Assembly (NCBI GenBank): GCA_051985675.1
Contig: JBPYFJ010000076.1
Location: forward strand, 1 to 64,000
DNA from: JAFAXD01 sp051985675
Lineage (GTDB): Bacteria > Pseudomonadota > Alphaproteobacteria > Rhizobiales > Xanthobacteraceae
Direction of reading: 5' to 3'
Length of the DNA stretch: 64,000 nucleotides
The number at the start of each line of letters is the position of its first letter. The stretch's first letter is position 1. The translations under genes and the position numbers were made by a program. Under the pieces are notes generated by a model. It saw nothing but the letters and a program-made list of their open reading frames with translations, searched no databases and was not told the origin of the DNA. Shown one piece after another: positions 24,458-32,412 of this stretch.

Positions 24458-25273
24458 CTAATCCTTCGCGACTGCGATGTCGGGCGCGTCCGGATGTTTC
24501 ATTCCAACAATATGGTAGCCGGCGTCGACATGGTGGATCTCGCCGGTGACCCCGCGCGAGAGATCGGACAACAAATAAACCGCGGTATCTCCAACTTCCT
24601 CGATCGTGACACTGCGCCGAAGCGGCGCGTTGTGCTCGTTCCATTTGAGGATGTAGCGGAAGTCGCCGATGCCGGAGGCCGCGAGCGTTTTGATTGGTCC
24701 AGCCGATATCGCGTTGACCCGAATGTTTCTCGCGCCGAGATCGGCCGCCAGATAACGCACGGATGCTTCCAAGCCGGCCTTGGCGACGCCCATGACGTTA
24801 TAATGCGGCATCCATTTTTCCGCGCCGTAGTAGGTCAGCGTGAGCATCGCCCCGCCGTCACGCATGAGCGCTTCGGCGCGTTGCGCGATCGCGGTGAACG
24901 AGTAGCAACTCACCAGCATGGTCTTGATGAAATTCTCGCGGCTGGTATCGACATAGCGTCCGGTGAGTTCATCCTTGTCGGAGAACGCGATCGCGTGCAC
25001 CACGAAGTCGATGCTTCCCCACGCCTGGCGGAGCGCTTCGAAAGCTGCGTCAAGCGTCCCCGGCTCGGTCACATCACAATGGCCGATCACCGTCCCGCCA
25101 ACCTCCTGGGCGAGAGGTTCAACGCGCTTTTTGAGCGCCTCCCCCTGATAGGTGAACGCGAGTTCGGCACCGTGTGCGCGTGCTGATTTGGCGATCCCCC
25201 AGGCCAGCGACCTGTTGTTGGCGAGCCCCATGATCACGCCGCGTTTTCCACGCATCAGACCCGAGGCGTCCAT
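24458..25273 (-). CDS. fabI: Enoyl-[acyl-carrier-protein] reductase (NADH)
   Basis: Reduces trans-2-enoyl-ACP in the last step of each fatty-acid elongation cycle; 271 residues. It starts MDASGLMRGKRGVIMGLANN and has the FabI nucleotide pattern RSLAWGIAKS, HAIAFSDKDEL near 93-103, and the active site Tyr158-x6-Lys165 in YNVMGVAK with a further Tyr at 148-149. INAISAGPIKTLAASGI near 190 is the triclosan-loop region. The gene is monocistronic here. It is divergent from an ECF sigma gene and shares a bidirectional terminator with micro-ORF 2. Confidence 0.97.
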   Translation of the reverse strand: MDASGLMRGKRGVIMGLANNRSLAWGIAKSARAHGAELAFTYQGEALKKRVEPLAQEVGGTVIGHCDVTEPGTLDAAFEALRQAWGSIDFVVHAIAFSDKDELTGRYVDTSRENFIKTMLVSCYSFTAIAQRAEALMRDGGAMLTLTYYGAEKWMPHYNVMGVAKAGLEASVRYLAADLGARNIRVNAISAGPIKTLAASGIGDFRYILKWNEHNAPLRRSVTIEEVGDTAVYLLSDLSRGVTGEIHHVDAGYHIVGMKHPDAPDIAVAKD

Positions 25274-25305
25274 CGCTCCTCCGCCCGGACCACGCCCGGC
25301 GATTT

Positions 25306-25320
25306 CCCTATGACATAGGG
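25306..25320. promoter_or_regulatory. Short perfect palindrome between fabI and the sigma gene
   Basis: CCCTATG-A-CATAGGG is a perfect 7-base inverted repeat in the 147-base divergent gap. Its place suits an operator for fabI, the sigma gene or both. No regulator family is suggested by the sequence. Confidence 0.35.
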
Positions 25321-25360
25321 GCGTGTGCCCTTCAAGCTGACGCCTAAAACCTCCGCGAGC

Positions 25361-25389
25361 CTGTGGCCCCCCGGAATAGCGTGTATAAT
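25361..25389 (+). promoter_or_regulatory. Candidate sigma-70 promoter of the ECF sigma operon
   Basis: A perfect TATAAT at 25384 is preceded at 17 bases by CTGTGG, a poor -35 box. Transcription would begin near 25396, downstream of the ATG at 25391, which supports the sigma-factor start at 25421. Confidence 0.4.
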
Positions 25390-25420
25390 CATGGTGTTTT
25401 CATCCGGTGAGGTTGGCCCG

Positions 25421-25912
25421 ATGGCTGGGTTTAGGCACAACGTGCAAGCGTCGATCCCGGCGCTTCGCCGCTACGCGCGCGCGCTCACGCGCAATGCCGA
25501 CGTGGCTGACGATCTGGTGCAGGACACGCTGGTGCGCGCGCTGCGTTCCGAACACCTGTTTCATGGCGGCGAGGTCCGCAGCTGGCTTTATACGATCTTG
25601 ACCAATCTCAATCGCAACCGATTGCGCTCGCTCGCACGGCGCCCAATCCACACGCCGATCGAGGATGACGATGCCATCGATCTCGCCGGCCCCGAAGCTG
25701 GAATGCGCGACGTCGAGCGCGCCCTTGGCACGCTGGTCGAAGATCAACGCGTCGCGCTGTTGCTGGTCGTGCTCGAAGGGTTGACCTATCGCGAGGTTGC
25801 TGAAATCCAAGGCGTCCCGATTGGAACCGTGATGTCGCGCCTCGCGCGCGCGCGCGCGCAGATCAAGAACTATCTCGACGGCGAGCGCCCCGCGCTGCGC
25901 CGGGTGAAATGA
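25421..25912 (+). CDS. ECF-type RNA polymerase sigma factor
   Basis: Extracytoplasmic-function sigma factor of 163 residues. Region 2 covers about 5-75 (IPALRRYARALTRNADVADD, DTLVRALRSEHLFHGGEVRS, WLYTILTNLNRNRLRS) and region 4 about 100-155 (LGTLVEDQRVALLLVVLEGL, TYREVAEIQGVPIGTVMSRL, ARARAQIK). The ATG at 25421 has GTGAGGT eight bases before it; upstream ATGs lie at or before the candidate -10 box. It is co-transcribed with the anti-sigma gene that starts nine bases after its stop. Such pairs respond to envelope or oxidative stress; the signal cannot be told. It is shorter than the general-stress EcfG type only by its N-terminus, and no PhyR or NepR gene lies nearby. Confidence 0.92.
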   Translation: MAGFRHNVQASIPALRRYARALTRNADVADDLVQDTLVRALRSEHLFHGGEVRSWLYTILTNLNRNRLRSLARRPIHTPIEDDDAIDLAGPEAGMRDVERALGTLVEDQRVALLLVVLEGLTYREVAEIQGVPIGTVMSRLARARAQIKNYLDGERPALRRVK

Positions 25913-25920
25913 GGAACACG

Positions 25921-26724
25921 ATGACTGACCGCGACCTCCCAGTCACGGAAGACGAGTTGCACGCCTATGCGGACGGAGAGTTGCCGGACGACCGCCGCAG
26001 CGCCGTCGAGGCGTGGCTTGCGGCTCACCCTGACGACATGACGCGCGTTGGCGCGTGGCGCGCTCAGGCTGACGCAATCCGCAATCGCTTTGGCGCAGTC
26101 GCGCGCGAGCCTGTCCCGGCGCGCTTCGACCTCGATCAATTGGCGCACGCTACGTGGCCCTGGAAAAGTGTTGCTGCCGCCGCCGTGATCGCGTTTTTGC
26201 TCGGCGGTTCGCTGGGCTGGCTTGGACATGATCTCGTTGGCAGCGACGCCGAAGCGGAACGCGGTCCGTTCCAAGCGTTCACCGCCGAGGCGGTCGACGC
26301 CTACAATCTGTACGTGGTGGAAGTGCGCCATCCGGTCGAAGTCCCGGCGGCCGACGCCGACCATCTCGTTCAGTGGCTCTCCAAGCGCGTCGGCTATCCG
26401 CTGCGCGCGCCCGATTTGGAAAAGCTCGGACTGAAGCTCGTGGGCGGCCGGCTGTTGCCCGGGCCGACCGGACCAGCAGCGTTCTTCATGTACGAGGCGC
26501 CGTCCGGCGAGCGCTACACGATCTACTGTGCGCGCTCGAACGCCCCCGACACGGCGCTGCGATACAACGACATCGGCAAAGCCACGGCGGTGTATTGGGC
26601 CAATAACGAGGTTGCGTACGTGGTGAGCGGCAAGGGTGACCGCAACCGGCTCAGTGACGTCGCCGTTGCGGCCTATGAGCAGACGGACCGGGGCCGGGCA
26701 ACTTCCAAGGACCCCGGCGGCTGA
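25921..26724 (+). CDS. Membrane-anchored anti-sigma factor
   Basis: Protein of 267 residues. The N-terminal cytoplasmic part (TEDELHAYADGELPDDRRSA, about 8-27) is the anti-sigma domain. One membrane segment lies near 80-102 (SVAAAAVIAFLLGGSLGWLG), and a periplasmic C-terminal domain follows. The classical zinc motif His-x3-Cys-x2-Cys is absent, so this is a zinc-free type. I chose ATG 25921, with AGGA just upstream, over the ATG at 25909 that overlaps the sigma stop. It would hold the sigma factor at the membrane until a periplasmic signal. The domain after the membrane segment is not one I recognise. Confidence 0.88.
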   Translation: MTDRDLPVTEDELHAYADGELPDDRRSAVEAWLAAHPDDMTRVGAWRAQADAIRNRFGAVAREPVPARFDLDQLAHATWPWKSVAAAAVIAFLLGGSLGWLGHDLVGSDAEAERGPFQAFTAEAVDAYNLYVVEVRHPVEVPAADADHLVQWLSKRVGYPLRAPDLEKLGLKLVGGRLLPGPTGPAAFFMYEAPSGERYTIYCARSNAPDTALRYNDIGKATAVYWANNEVAYVVSGKGDRNRLSDVAVAAYEQTDRGRATSKDPGG

Positions 26725-26736
26725 GCCCCTGGCTGC

Positions 26737-27732
26737 CTATCCAAGATCCTTGCGCGGATCGTAGGGCTTCTGCTCCCGCCAGGTTCGCATCAGCTCCTCC
26801 AGTGCCTCATCGCGCCCCTCCGGCAGAACGACGCGCACGGTCGCGAGCAGATCGCCTGCGCCCGATTTCTGCGGCATGCCTTTGCCGCGCAATCGGAACA
26901 CGCGCCCTCCGCTGGTGTTTGGAGGAATCGTCAGCGAGACCGCACCGTCAAGCGTCGGCACCCGCACCTGGGCGCCGAGCACGGCCTCGTACAGCGTGAT
27001 CGGCAGGTCGAGACGCAGGTCGGCGCCGTCGCGCTTGAAGCGCGGATCGTCAGCGATGTGCACCGTGACCAGTGCGTCGCCTGGCGCACCGGCGCCCGGC
27101 AGCCCCTGCCCTTTGAGCCTGATCTGCTGACCTTCGGCGAGACCCGGGGGGATCTTGACGTCGACTTCCTTGCCGGTGGGCAACGTTACTCTGCGGCTCG
27201 TTCCTTTTGCGGCTTCGGAGAGCGCGATCGTCACCGCGACGGCGACGTCCCGGCCGGTGGGCGGCGGGCCAAAATCCTCGGGATCGAACTGGAACGTCGA
27301 GCGACGCCCCTGCTGGAACCTCTGACCGGCTCCGCCCGTCCGGCCGAACATCTCGCTCAAGACGTCCTCGAAGCCCGCCGCGCCCCCGCCACCCGCGCCC
27401 GGACTGCGCTCGAAGCCCCCAGGCCCCCAGGTGAAGGTCTCAAACCGGCCATCACGGCCGAAGCCGGCGCCGGGCTGCGCGCCGAACCCCTCAAAGGCAG
27501 GGTGGATCGGCTTGCCCTCGGCGTCGATCTCGCCGGCATCAAAGGCCCTGCGTTTGGCCTCATCGCCGAGAATCTCATAGGCGCTGTTGAGTTCCGCGAA
27601 GCGCTCAGCCGCCTTCGGATCGTTGCGATTAGCGTCAGGGTGCAGCTTCTTGGCTAGCCGCCGGAACGCGCTCTTGATCGCCGCGGATTTGGCGGAGCGC
27701 TGCACCCCTAACACGTCATAGGGGTCGCGCAT
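26737..27732 (-). CDS. DnaJ-class co-chaperone (CbpA-like)
   Basis: Type II J-protein of 331 residues. The J domain at 1-68 has the HPD motif at 31-33 that stimulates DnaK. A Gly/Phe-rich linker follows (about 80-145), then two C-terminal substrate-binding domains with VTIALSEAAKGTSRRVTLPT and LPITLYEAVLGAQVRVPTLD. There is no zinc-finger region, which separates it from DnaJ proper and puts it with CbpA/DjlA-like proteins. The start MRDPYDVLGV is typical. It is convergent with the anti-sigma gene, 12 bases apart, and 87 bases downstream of the lipoprotein gene. Confidence 0.93.
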   Translation of the reverse strand: MRDPYDVLGVQRSAKSAAIKSAFRRLAKKLHPDANRNDPKAAERFAELNSAYEILGDEAKRRAFDAGEIDAEGKPIHPAFEGFGAQPGAGFGRDGRFETFTWGPGGFERSPGAGGGGAAGFEDVLSEMFGRTGGAGQRFQQGRRSTFQFDPEDFGPPPTGRDVAVAVTIALSEAAKGTSRRVTLPTGKEVDVKIPPGLAEGQQIRLKGQGLPGAGAPGDALVTVHIADDPRFKRDGADLRLDLPITLYEAVLGAQVRVPTLDGAVSLTIPPNTSGGRVFRLRGKGMPQKSGAGDLLATVRVVLPEGRDEALEELMRTWREQKPYDPRKDLG

Positions 27733-27819
27733 TCCAACGACTCCACATCATGCCGGCGGTTGTTCCAGAGGCCCCACGCATTACAGCAATGTGGGGGTCG
27801 CGGCGATCCGGCGCAATGC

Positions 27820-28320
27820 TTAACTGGCTGTCGGTCCGGCCAAGGGCGAGCGGAAACTGCCGTCGCGGCGCTGCCATGGCTTGAGGGTACGCACGACCCA
27901 TTTGCCCTGTTGTTTTTGGCAGGCCTCGCCCTGCAGCCACGCCTCGTTGTCCTTGGCGACGAAGCTTGCCAGGAACTCGCGGCACGTGGAGCCGTCCTGA
28001 TCATATTCGGCAGCGATCGGAGTGATGGTGCCGCGTGCGCCGGTGCGCGGATTTTCCCACGGAGCACTGGCGTCCTTGCTGCCGCTGGCGAGCACGTCAG
28101 CGGCCGCGGCACTTGCATAGGCGAGGTCAGTATCGGATGGGAGTTCGCGCTTGGCCGGGACCACCGCATAACTGGATCCGGCAATCCGGGTCTTGTCGCC
28201 GTCCTTGCCCAGCAGCGAGCCAAGCTCGTAGCTGCAGCCCCCTACCGACAGTCCCATGGCCAAGCCCGCGACCGCGCAGGCGCTGGTGCCCAACCCACGA
28301 CGTAGGCGTCGTGAGGTCAT
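27820..28320 (-). CDS. RT0821/Lpp0805-family surface lipoprotein
   Basis: Protein of 166 residues with a signal peptide ending in a lipobox (LSVGGC, Cys near residue 30), so a lipid-anchored envelope protein. The C-terminal half, with CREFLASFVAKDNEAWLQGE and ACQKQQGKWVV, matches the 17-kDa antigen-like surface protein family of alphaproteobacteria (RT0821/Lpp0805). Its role is unknown. ATG at 28320 is preferred to an upstream frame start at 28365. It is divergent from pdxH with 56 bases between the starts. Confidence 0.83.
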   Translation of the reverse strand: MTSRRLRRGLGTSACAVAGLAMGLSVGGCSYELGSLLGKDGDKTRIAGSSYAVVPAKRELPSDTDLAYASAAAADVLASGSKDASAPWENPRTGARGTITPIAAEYDQDGSTCREFLASFVAKDNEAWLQGEACQKQQGKWVVRTLKPWQRRDGSFRSPLAGPTAS

Positions 28321-28376
28321 TGCCCTATATAGGATGCACTGTGTTGCAGCACGCAACGTCGACACCGGGTACCCTC

Positions 28377-29018
28377 ATGTCCGAGACGGCCGCGATTGAA
28401 CACCCGACCTGGTTAACGTCCGGTGATTTCACCCAAGCCGATGAACCATTTGCGCTTTTTGCTGTCTGGTTCAGTGAGGCGAGCCGCGCAGAACCGGCCG
28501 ATCCCAACGCTATGGCGCTCGCCACCGTCGACGCGACTGGTTTACCGAACGTGCGCATGGTGCTGATGAAGGGCTTCGATGAGAACGGTTTCGTGTTCTA
28601 CACGAACAGGAACAGCCAGAAGGGGCAGGAGCTGACGGCGAACCAGAGCGCCGGACTGGCGTTCTACTGGAAGTCGCTCAAGCGCCAGGTCCGGATCCGC
28701 GGCACGACCCACGTCGTAACCGACGCCGAGGCCGATGCGTACTTCGCATCGCGCCCCCGTGGCGCGCAGATCGGCGCCTGGGCGAGCCAGCAGTCAGCGC
28801 CGCTCGAAAGCCGGTTTGCCTTCGAAAAAGCGGTCGCGGTGACGGCGGCCAAGCATGCGATCGGCGCGGTGCCTCGCCCCCCGTACTGGATCGGCTATCG
28901 GGTCGTTCCGACCGCGATCGAGTTCTGGCAAGACCGGCCGTTCCGCCTGCACGATCGCCTTGCCTTCACGCGCGCCCAGCCGGGCGCGCCGTGGACCAAA
29001 ACGCGGCTCTATCCGTGA
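28377..29018 (+). CDS. pdxH: Pyridoxamine 5'-phosphate oxidase
   Basis: FMN enzyme that makes pyridoxal 5'-phosphate from the pyridoxine or pyridoxamine phosphates; 213 residues, normal length. Motifs: PNAMALATVDATGLPNVRMV near 43-62, VFYTNRNSQKGQEL near 74-87, VRIRGTTH near 105, and the C-terminal FWQDRPFRLHDRLAFTR near 183-199, the family signature. ATG 28377 starts MSETAAIEHP. It is followed after 13 bases by an SDR gene on the same strand. Confidence 0.96.
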   Translation: MSETAAIEHPTWLTSGDFTQADEPFALFAVWFSEASRAEPADPNAMALATVDATGLPNVRMVLMKGFDENGFVFYTNRNSQKGQELTANQSAGLAFYWKSLKRQVRIRGTTHVVTDAEADAYFASRPRGAQIGAWASQQSAPLESRFAFEKAVAVTAAKHAIGAVPRPPYWIGYRVVPTAIEFWQDRPFRLHDRLAFTRAQPGAPWTKTRLYP

Positions 29019-29031
29019 ACTGATCACACCG

Positions 29032-29778
29032 ATGCCGACCTCGCAACCCAATCAGCCACGCCGCACGCTGCTGCTGACCGGCGCAAGCCGCGGGATCGGA
29101 CATGCGACCGTCAAGCGCTTCTCCGCGGCCGGTTGGCGCGTGATCACCTGCTCGCGTCATCCGTTCCCGGAAAACTGTCCGTGGGAAGCAGGACCCGAAG
29201 ATCACATCCAGGTCGACCTCGCCGATGCCGACGATACCGCGCGCGCGATCGAGGAAATCAAGCGCCGGGTGCACGGCGAGCTGCATGCGCTCGTCAACAA
29301 TGCGGGAATTTCGCCTAAGCTCAATGGCAAACGATTGTCGGCGATCGCAACCACGATCGACGTGTGGCAGCACGTGTTTCAGGTGAACTTCTTTGCCCCG
29401 ATCATGCTGGCGCGCGGCCTTGTCGATGAACTCAAGGCTGCCAAAGGCTCGATCGTCAACGTGACCTCGATCGCCGGCTCGCGCGTGCATCCGTTCGCTG
29501 GCGCGGCTTACGCCACCTCGAAGGCCGCACTTGCCGCGCTGACCCGCGAGATGGCGGCCGATTTCGGCCCGCTCGGCATTCGGGTCAATGCAATCGCGCC
29601 AGGTGAGATCGACACCGCGATCCTGTCGCCGGGCACCGAAAACATGCTCGAGCAGATTCCGATGCACCGCCTGGGCACCACCGATGAGGTTGCCAAGATC
29701 ATCTACGTGCTGTGCACGGAGACCTCGTCCTACGTGCATGGCGCCGAAATCCACATCAACGGCGGTCAACACGTCTGA
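29032..29778 (+). CDS. SDR family oxidoreductase
   Basis: Classical short-chain dehydrogenase of 248 residues. Motifs are TGASRGIGHA near 16-25, VNNAGIS near 89, the catalytic Ser in NVTSIAGSR near 141, and Tyr-x3-Lys in AYATSKAALA near 159. After that comes NAIAPGEIDTAILSPGT and a C-terminus ending GAEIHINGGQHV, as in FabG-like enzymes. It starts 13 bases after pdxH and is probably co-transcribed, but its substrate is not apparent and no vitamin B6 link is proven. Confidence 0.9.
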   Translation: MPTSQPNQPRRTLLLTGASRGIGHATVKRFSAAGWRVITCSRHPFPENCPWEAGPEDHIQVDLADADDTARAIEEIKRRVHGELHALVNNAGISPKLNGKRLSAIATTIDVWQHVFQVNFFAPIMLARGLVDELKAAKGSIVNVTSIAGSRVHPFAGAAYATSKAALAALTREMAADFGPLGIRVNAIAPGEIDTAILSPGTENMLEQIPMHRLGTTDEVAKIIYVLCTETSSYVHGAEIHINGGQHV

Positions 29779-29840
29779 GCGTCGTGTTGAGCCGATGTGC
29801 CATCAAATAGTTGAACGATTCCGTAGGCTGGGTTAACCGG

Positions 29841-30034
29841 CAAAGCGTCATTGCTTGTGGCCATCCTTCGAGACGCCCTCGCTTCGCTCGGGCTCCTCAG
29901 GATTAGGTCTGAGTTTGTTGCACGGGAGGAATCAGGTGTGAGCTTGTTTGACCGGTCGCGGCCACAGGCTCCGTCCTCATCCTGAGGAGCGACGCGTCTC
30001 GAAGGATAGCCACAAGCAAGGGGCAATGCTTTGC
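29841..30034. repeat. MITE-like palindromic element with about 30-base inverted ends
   Basis: The ends form an inverted repeat: CAAAGC...GCTTGTGGCCATCC TTCGAGACG on the left and its near complement, CGTCTCGAAGGATAGCCAC then AAGC...GCTTTG, on the right. Inside, CTCCTCAGGATTAG and CTCATCCTGAGGAG give a second inverted pair. There is no ORF. CTCAGGATGAGG-type palindromes with TCCTTCGAGACGC are scattered in many Bradyrhizobium-like genomes. The element follows the SDR gene. Confidence 0.8.
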
Positions 30035-30140
30035 TCATTCACAATTTCAAACAGCCCGCGCAGCCAACGCTCCGCCTCCCGGTGAAGCTGGGGCGCCGGG
30101 CCGCCCGTCATTCTCTTTTTCCCTTCCCCAAACGAGGGGG

Positions 30141-30237
30141 GTGGAGCGCCGAGACGGCGCTAAGCGAGTTCTATCCGCGCTCAAGGCGCGGAACGCACCC
30201 TTGCGATCGGGTGCGCCTGCGCCGTTCGGCGCTCCAC
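30141..30237. repeat. Cruciform-forming palindromic element
   Basis: The ends GTGGAGCGCCGA (30141-30152) and TCGGCGCTCCAC (30226-30237) are perfectly complementary. Two hairpins lie inside: CCGCGC/GCGCGG at 30175-30191 and CGCACCC/GGGTGCG at 30194-30215. The result is a three-way cruciform or, if transcribed, a clover-like RNA. Nothing indicates a protein. The rest of 30035-30500 holds no gene that I can see. Confidence 0.75.
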
Positions 30238-30432
30238 GGCGGCGATTTTTGGCCGGAGGTCGCACACGTGACCGGTCATGGTGCCGGTGTTGGCGGTTAT
30301 CCCCGGGCCCCCTGGGATCCTGGCTGCGAACCAGGCGTTCTCGGACGCCGCTGTTCCGCCCCGCCTCAGGATCGCCTCATGACAGCGCCCCTCATCGAGC
30401 GGAATGTACCCTCGATACGCTTTGCTTATTCC

Positions 30433-30478
30433 TTGTCAATAATAAATATTATTAGATAGGATACCCCTCTATGCTAAG
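30433..30478 (+). promoter_or_regulatory. Promoter and likely metal-repressor operator of dmeR-dmeF
   Basis: TTGTCA at 30433 and TAGGAT at 30457 (18-base spacer) lie in an AT-rich patch. The -10 box overlaps AGGATACCCCTCTATGC, an AT-flanked C-tract like those bound by RcnR/CsoR-type repressors. Binding by the product of the next gene would block RNA polymerase until Ni or Co is present. The operator is inferred from position and pattern. Confidence 0.5.
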
Positions 30479-30513
30479 ATCTTTGCTCGAATTGAACCAA
30501 CGAGGGAATAACC

Positions 30514-30792
30514 GTGGCCCACACCATTCGCGAAAAGACCAAGCTGCTGGCGCGGGTGCGGCGCATCCGCGGGCAAGTGGAGGCGATCGAGCGTGCGCTC
30601 GAGAGCGAGATCGGCTGCGCCGACGTGCTGCAGGTGATCGCTTCGGTCCGCGGCGCCATGAACGGCCTGATGGCCGAGGTGATGGAGGACCACATCCGGT
30701 TTCACGTGGTCGACCCGGCGCGCGAGCCGAACACGCAGCGGGCGCAGGGCGCGCAGGAGCTCATCGACGTGGTCCGTGCCTACCTCAAGTGA
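30514..30792 (+). CDS. dmeR: Ni/Co-responsive repressor, RcnR/CsoR family
   Basis: Small all-helical repressor of 92 residues. The four residues that bind Ni(II)/Co(II) in RcnR are all in place: His3, Cys35, His60 and His64 (MAHTIREK, EIGCADVLQ, MEDHIRFH). Arg and Lys along helix 1 (KLLARVRRIRGQVEAIERAL) serve DNA binding. It starts nine bases ahead of the dmeF transporter gene in the same arrangement as the dmeRF operon of rhizobia. Metal binding would lift repression of the exporter. Confidence 0.9.
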   Translation: MAHTIREKTKLLARVRRIRGQVEAIERALESEIGCADVLQVIASVRGAMNGLMAEVMEDHIRFHVVDPAREPNTQRAQGAQELIDVVRAYLK

Positions 30793-30801
30793 GCTGCGGC
30801 A

Positions 30802-31785
30802 ATGAGCGAAACCTATCAGTCGCACGAGCATGTTTTCCTGGGCGCCGATCACGCGCAGGCCGAACGCCGGACCTGGATGGTGATCGGGCTCTGCACCGTG
30901 ATGATGATCGCCGAAATCGTCGGCGGCCTGCTGTTCGGCTCGATCGCGCTCGTTGCCGACGGCCTGCATATGTCGACGCACGCAAGCGCGCTGTTGCTCG
31001 CGGCGCTGGCCTATAACTACGCCCGCCGGCACGCGCGCGACGCGCGCTTCAGCTTCGGCACTGGCAAGCTTGGAGATCTCGCGGGATTCGCCAGCGCCGT
31101 TATCCTGGCGATGATTGCCTTGCTGATCGGCTACGAGGCGGTGCTGCGGTTCATCGCGCCGGTTCCGATCCGCTTCGACGAGGCGATACTGATCGCCGTC
31201 CTCGGATTGATCGTCAACGTCGCGAGCGTCCTGCTGCTGAGCGGCGGGGGCCACGATCACGGGCATGCGCACGGCCACCGGTACACTCACGATCACGGGC
31301 ACAGTCACGACCATGGCGATCATGATCGCGGTCACGACGCACATGAGCCCGCGCCCCGCGCGGCACACCGCGACAACAATCTGCGGGCCGCGATCATCCA
31401 CGTGCTGGCCGATGCCGGCGTCTCATTGCTGGTAATCGTGGGGCTGTTACTTGGTCGATTCTTCGGCTGGGTCTGGATGGACCCGGCCGTCGGGATCTGT
31501 GGCGCAGTGGTCATCGCAGCGTGGGCCTACGGACTCATTCGCGACACCGGTGCGATCCTGCTCGATATGAACCCCGATCAGGGCATGGCCGAGCGCATGC
31601 GCATGGTGATCGAAGTCGACGGAGACCGGCTCACCGATCTACACCTCTGGCGGCTCGGGCCCGGACATCTCGGGGCGATCCTGTCGGTTGCCACGACGAG
31701 CCCGCGCGGGCCGACGCATTACCGCCACTTACTGGAACGGTTTTCAGCCCTGTCGCACGTCACGGTCGAGGTTCAGCGCAGCTGA
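30802..31785 (+). CDS. dmeF: Cation diffusion facilitator, Co/Ni exporter
   Basis: CDF transporter of 327 residues with six membrane segments. The first metal site is HMSTHAS in segment 2 (ADGLHMSTHASA, about 51-62), the second in segment 5 (HVLADAGVS). Between segments 4 and 5 lies a long His/Asp-rich loop (HDHGHAHGHRYTHDHGHSHD and on, about 150-180), as in DmeF. It should export Co(II) and Ni(II) in exchange for protons. It starts nine bases after dmeR. The C-terminal cytosolic domain is present (VIEVDGDRLTDLHLWRLGPG). Confidence 0.9.
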   Translation: MSETYQSHEHVFLGADHAQAERRTWMVIGLCTVMMIAEIVGGLLFGSIALVADGLHMSTHASALLLAALAYNYARRHARDARFSFGTGKLGDLAGFASAVILAMIALLIGYEAVLRFIAPVPIRFDEAILIAVLGLIVNVASVLLLSGGGHDHGHAHGHRYTHDHGHSHDHGDHDRGHDAHEPAPRAAHRDNNLRAAIIHVLADAGVSLLVIVGLLLGRFFGWVWMDPAVGICGAVVIAAWAYGLIRDTGAILLDMNPDQGMAERMRMVIEVDGDRLTDLHLWRLGPGHLGAILSVATTSPRGPTHYRHLLERFSALSHVTVEVQRS

Positions 31786-31873
31786 TTTAGTTGGGTATCT
31801 GCTCGGTCTAACTCGCACTAAGCAATTGCATTCAGCCGCTTTCGGATGGATGAATATCGATTCGGAGGCGCCC

Positions 31874-32149
31874 ATGTTTGCAGCACTCGCAAAACTTCGA
31901 GCCCGTGCGGCGTGGCAGGCATTGGCGCGGCTGGTCGGGCTCGCCGAGCCCGACGACTACCGCAACCGCCCTCGGCGTCCCCCGGGTGATTGGCCGCTTC
32001 GGCGGCCCGCCCTGGTCGGGCACTGGCGCCGCAAGATCGGCGGCGGGGTGGAATGGTATTGGGACGTCGCCGACCGCTCGGCCGCCATTTTGCCGTTCCG
32101 GCCGGTGCAACCGTCCGGGCAGGACGGCCCCTCCGTCACAGATACTTAG
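31874..32149 (+). CDS. Short hypothetical protein, paralog A (MFAALAK family)
   Basis: A 91-residue protein starting MFAALAKLRARAAWQALARL, with a strong ribosome site GGAGG before the ATG. After an Arg/Pro-rich middle come RPALVGHWRRKIGGGVEWYW and DVADRSAAIL. The same opening and the same W-R-R-x3-G-G-x-x-E-x-x-W pattern appear in a second gene at 32709, and the first 26 bases of the two genes are almost identical. No domain name is known to me. Its stop overlaps the stop of the convergent CsoR-like gene by 14 bases. Confidence 0.6.
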   Translation: MFAALAKLRARAAWQALARLVGLAEPDDYRNRPRRPPGDWPLRRPALVGHWRRKIGGGVEWYWDVADRSAAILPFRPVQPSGQDGPSVTDT

Positions 32150-32402
32150 CGACCGCCTTGAGCTCGCGCAGCGGCGTGCGCCCGCGCGGCCCGGCGGCGG
32201 CGCCGGCGCGCTCGAGGCACTGCTCGATGTAATCGTGAATCAACGCCTTCTTGGCGTTTTCGATCGCGCGCTCGACGGCCTCGAGCTGCTGGGCGAGCTG
32301 CCCGTAGGGCCGGCCCTGCTCGATCATTTCGATAATTGTCTGCAAATGACCATCGGCCCGCTTGAGGCGCTTGACGACATCCGGATGTTGGTGGCGCGGC
32401 AT
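32136..32402 (-). CDS. CsoR/RcnR-family repressor with altered ligand set
   Basis: An 88-residue DUF156 protein of the same fold as dmeR (VKRLKRADGHLQTIIEMIEQ, then the helix EAVERAIENAKKALIHDYIE). The metal ligands differ. The position of RcnR Cys35 is Tyr33, that of His60 is Tyr58, and only Cys62 remains at the third site; His4, His6 and His56 are nearby. It therefore should not bind Cu(I) or Ni/Co in the known way and may sense another metal or a sulfur species. ATG 32402 has GGAAGG upstream, within an operator-like palindrome, so it probably represses itself. No transporter lies next to it. Confidence 0.82.
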   Translation of the reverse strand: MPRHQHPDVVKRLKRADGHLQTIIEMIEQGRPYGQLAQQLEAVERAIENAKKALIHDYIEQCLERAGAAAGPRGRTPLRELKAVAKYL

Positions 32403-32412
32403 CGGTTCCTTC

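Noticed and set aside
30469..31401. 310-codon minus-strand frame across dmeR and dmeF
   Set aside because: Shadow of two well-supported genes. Its His-rich look comes from the complement of the DmeF loop.
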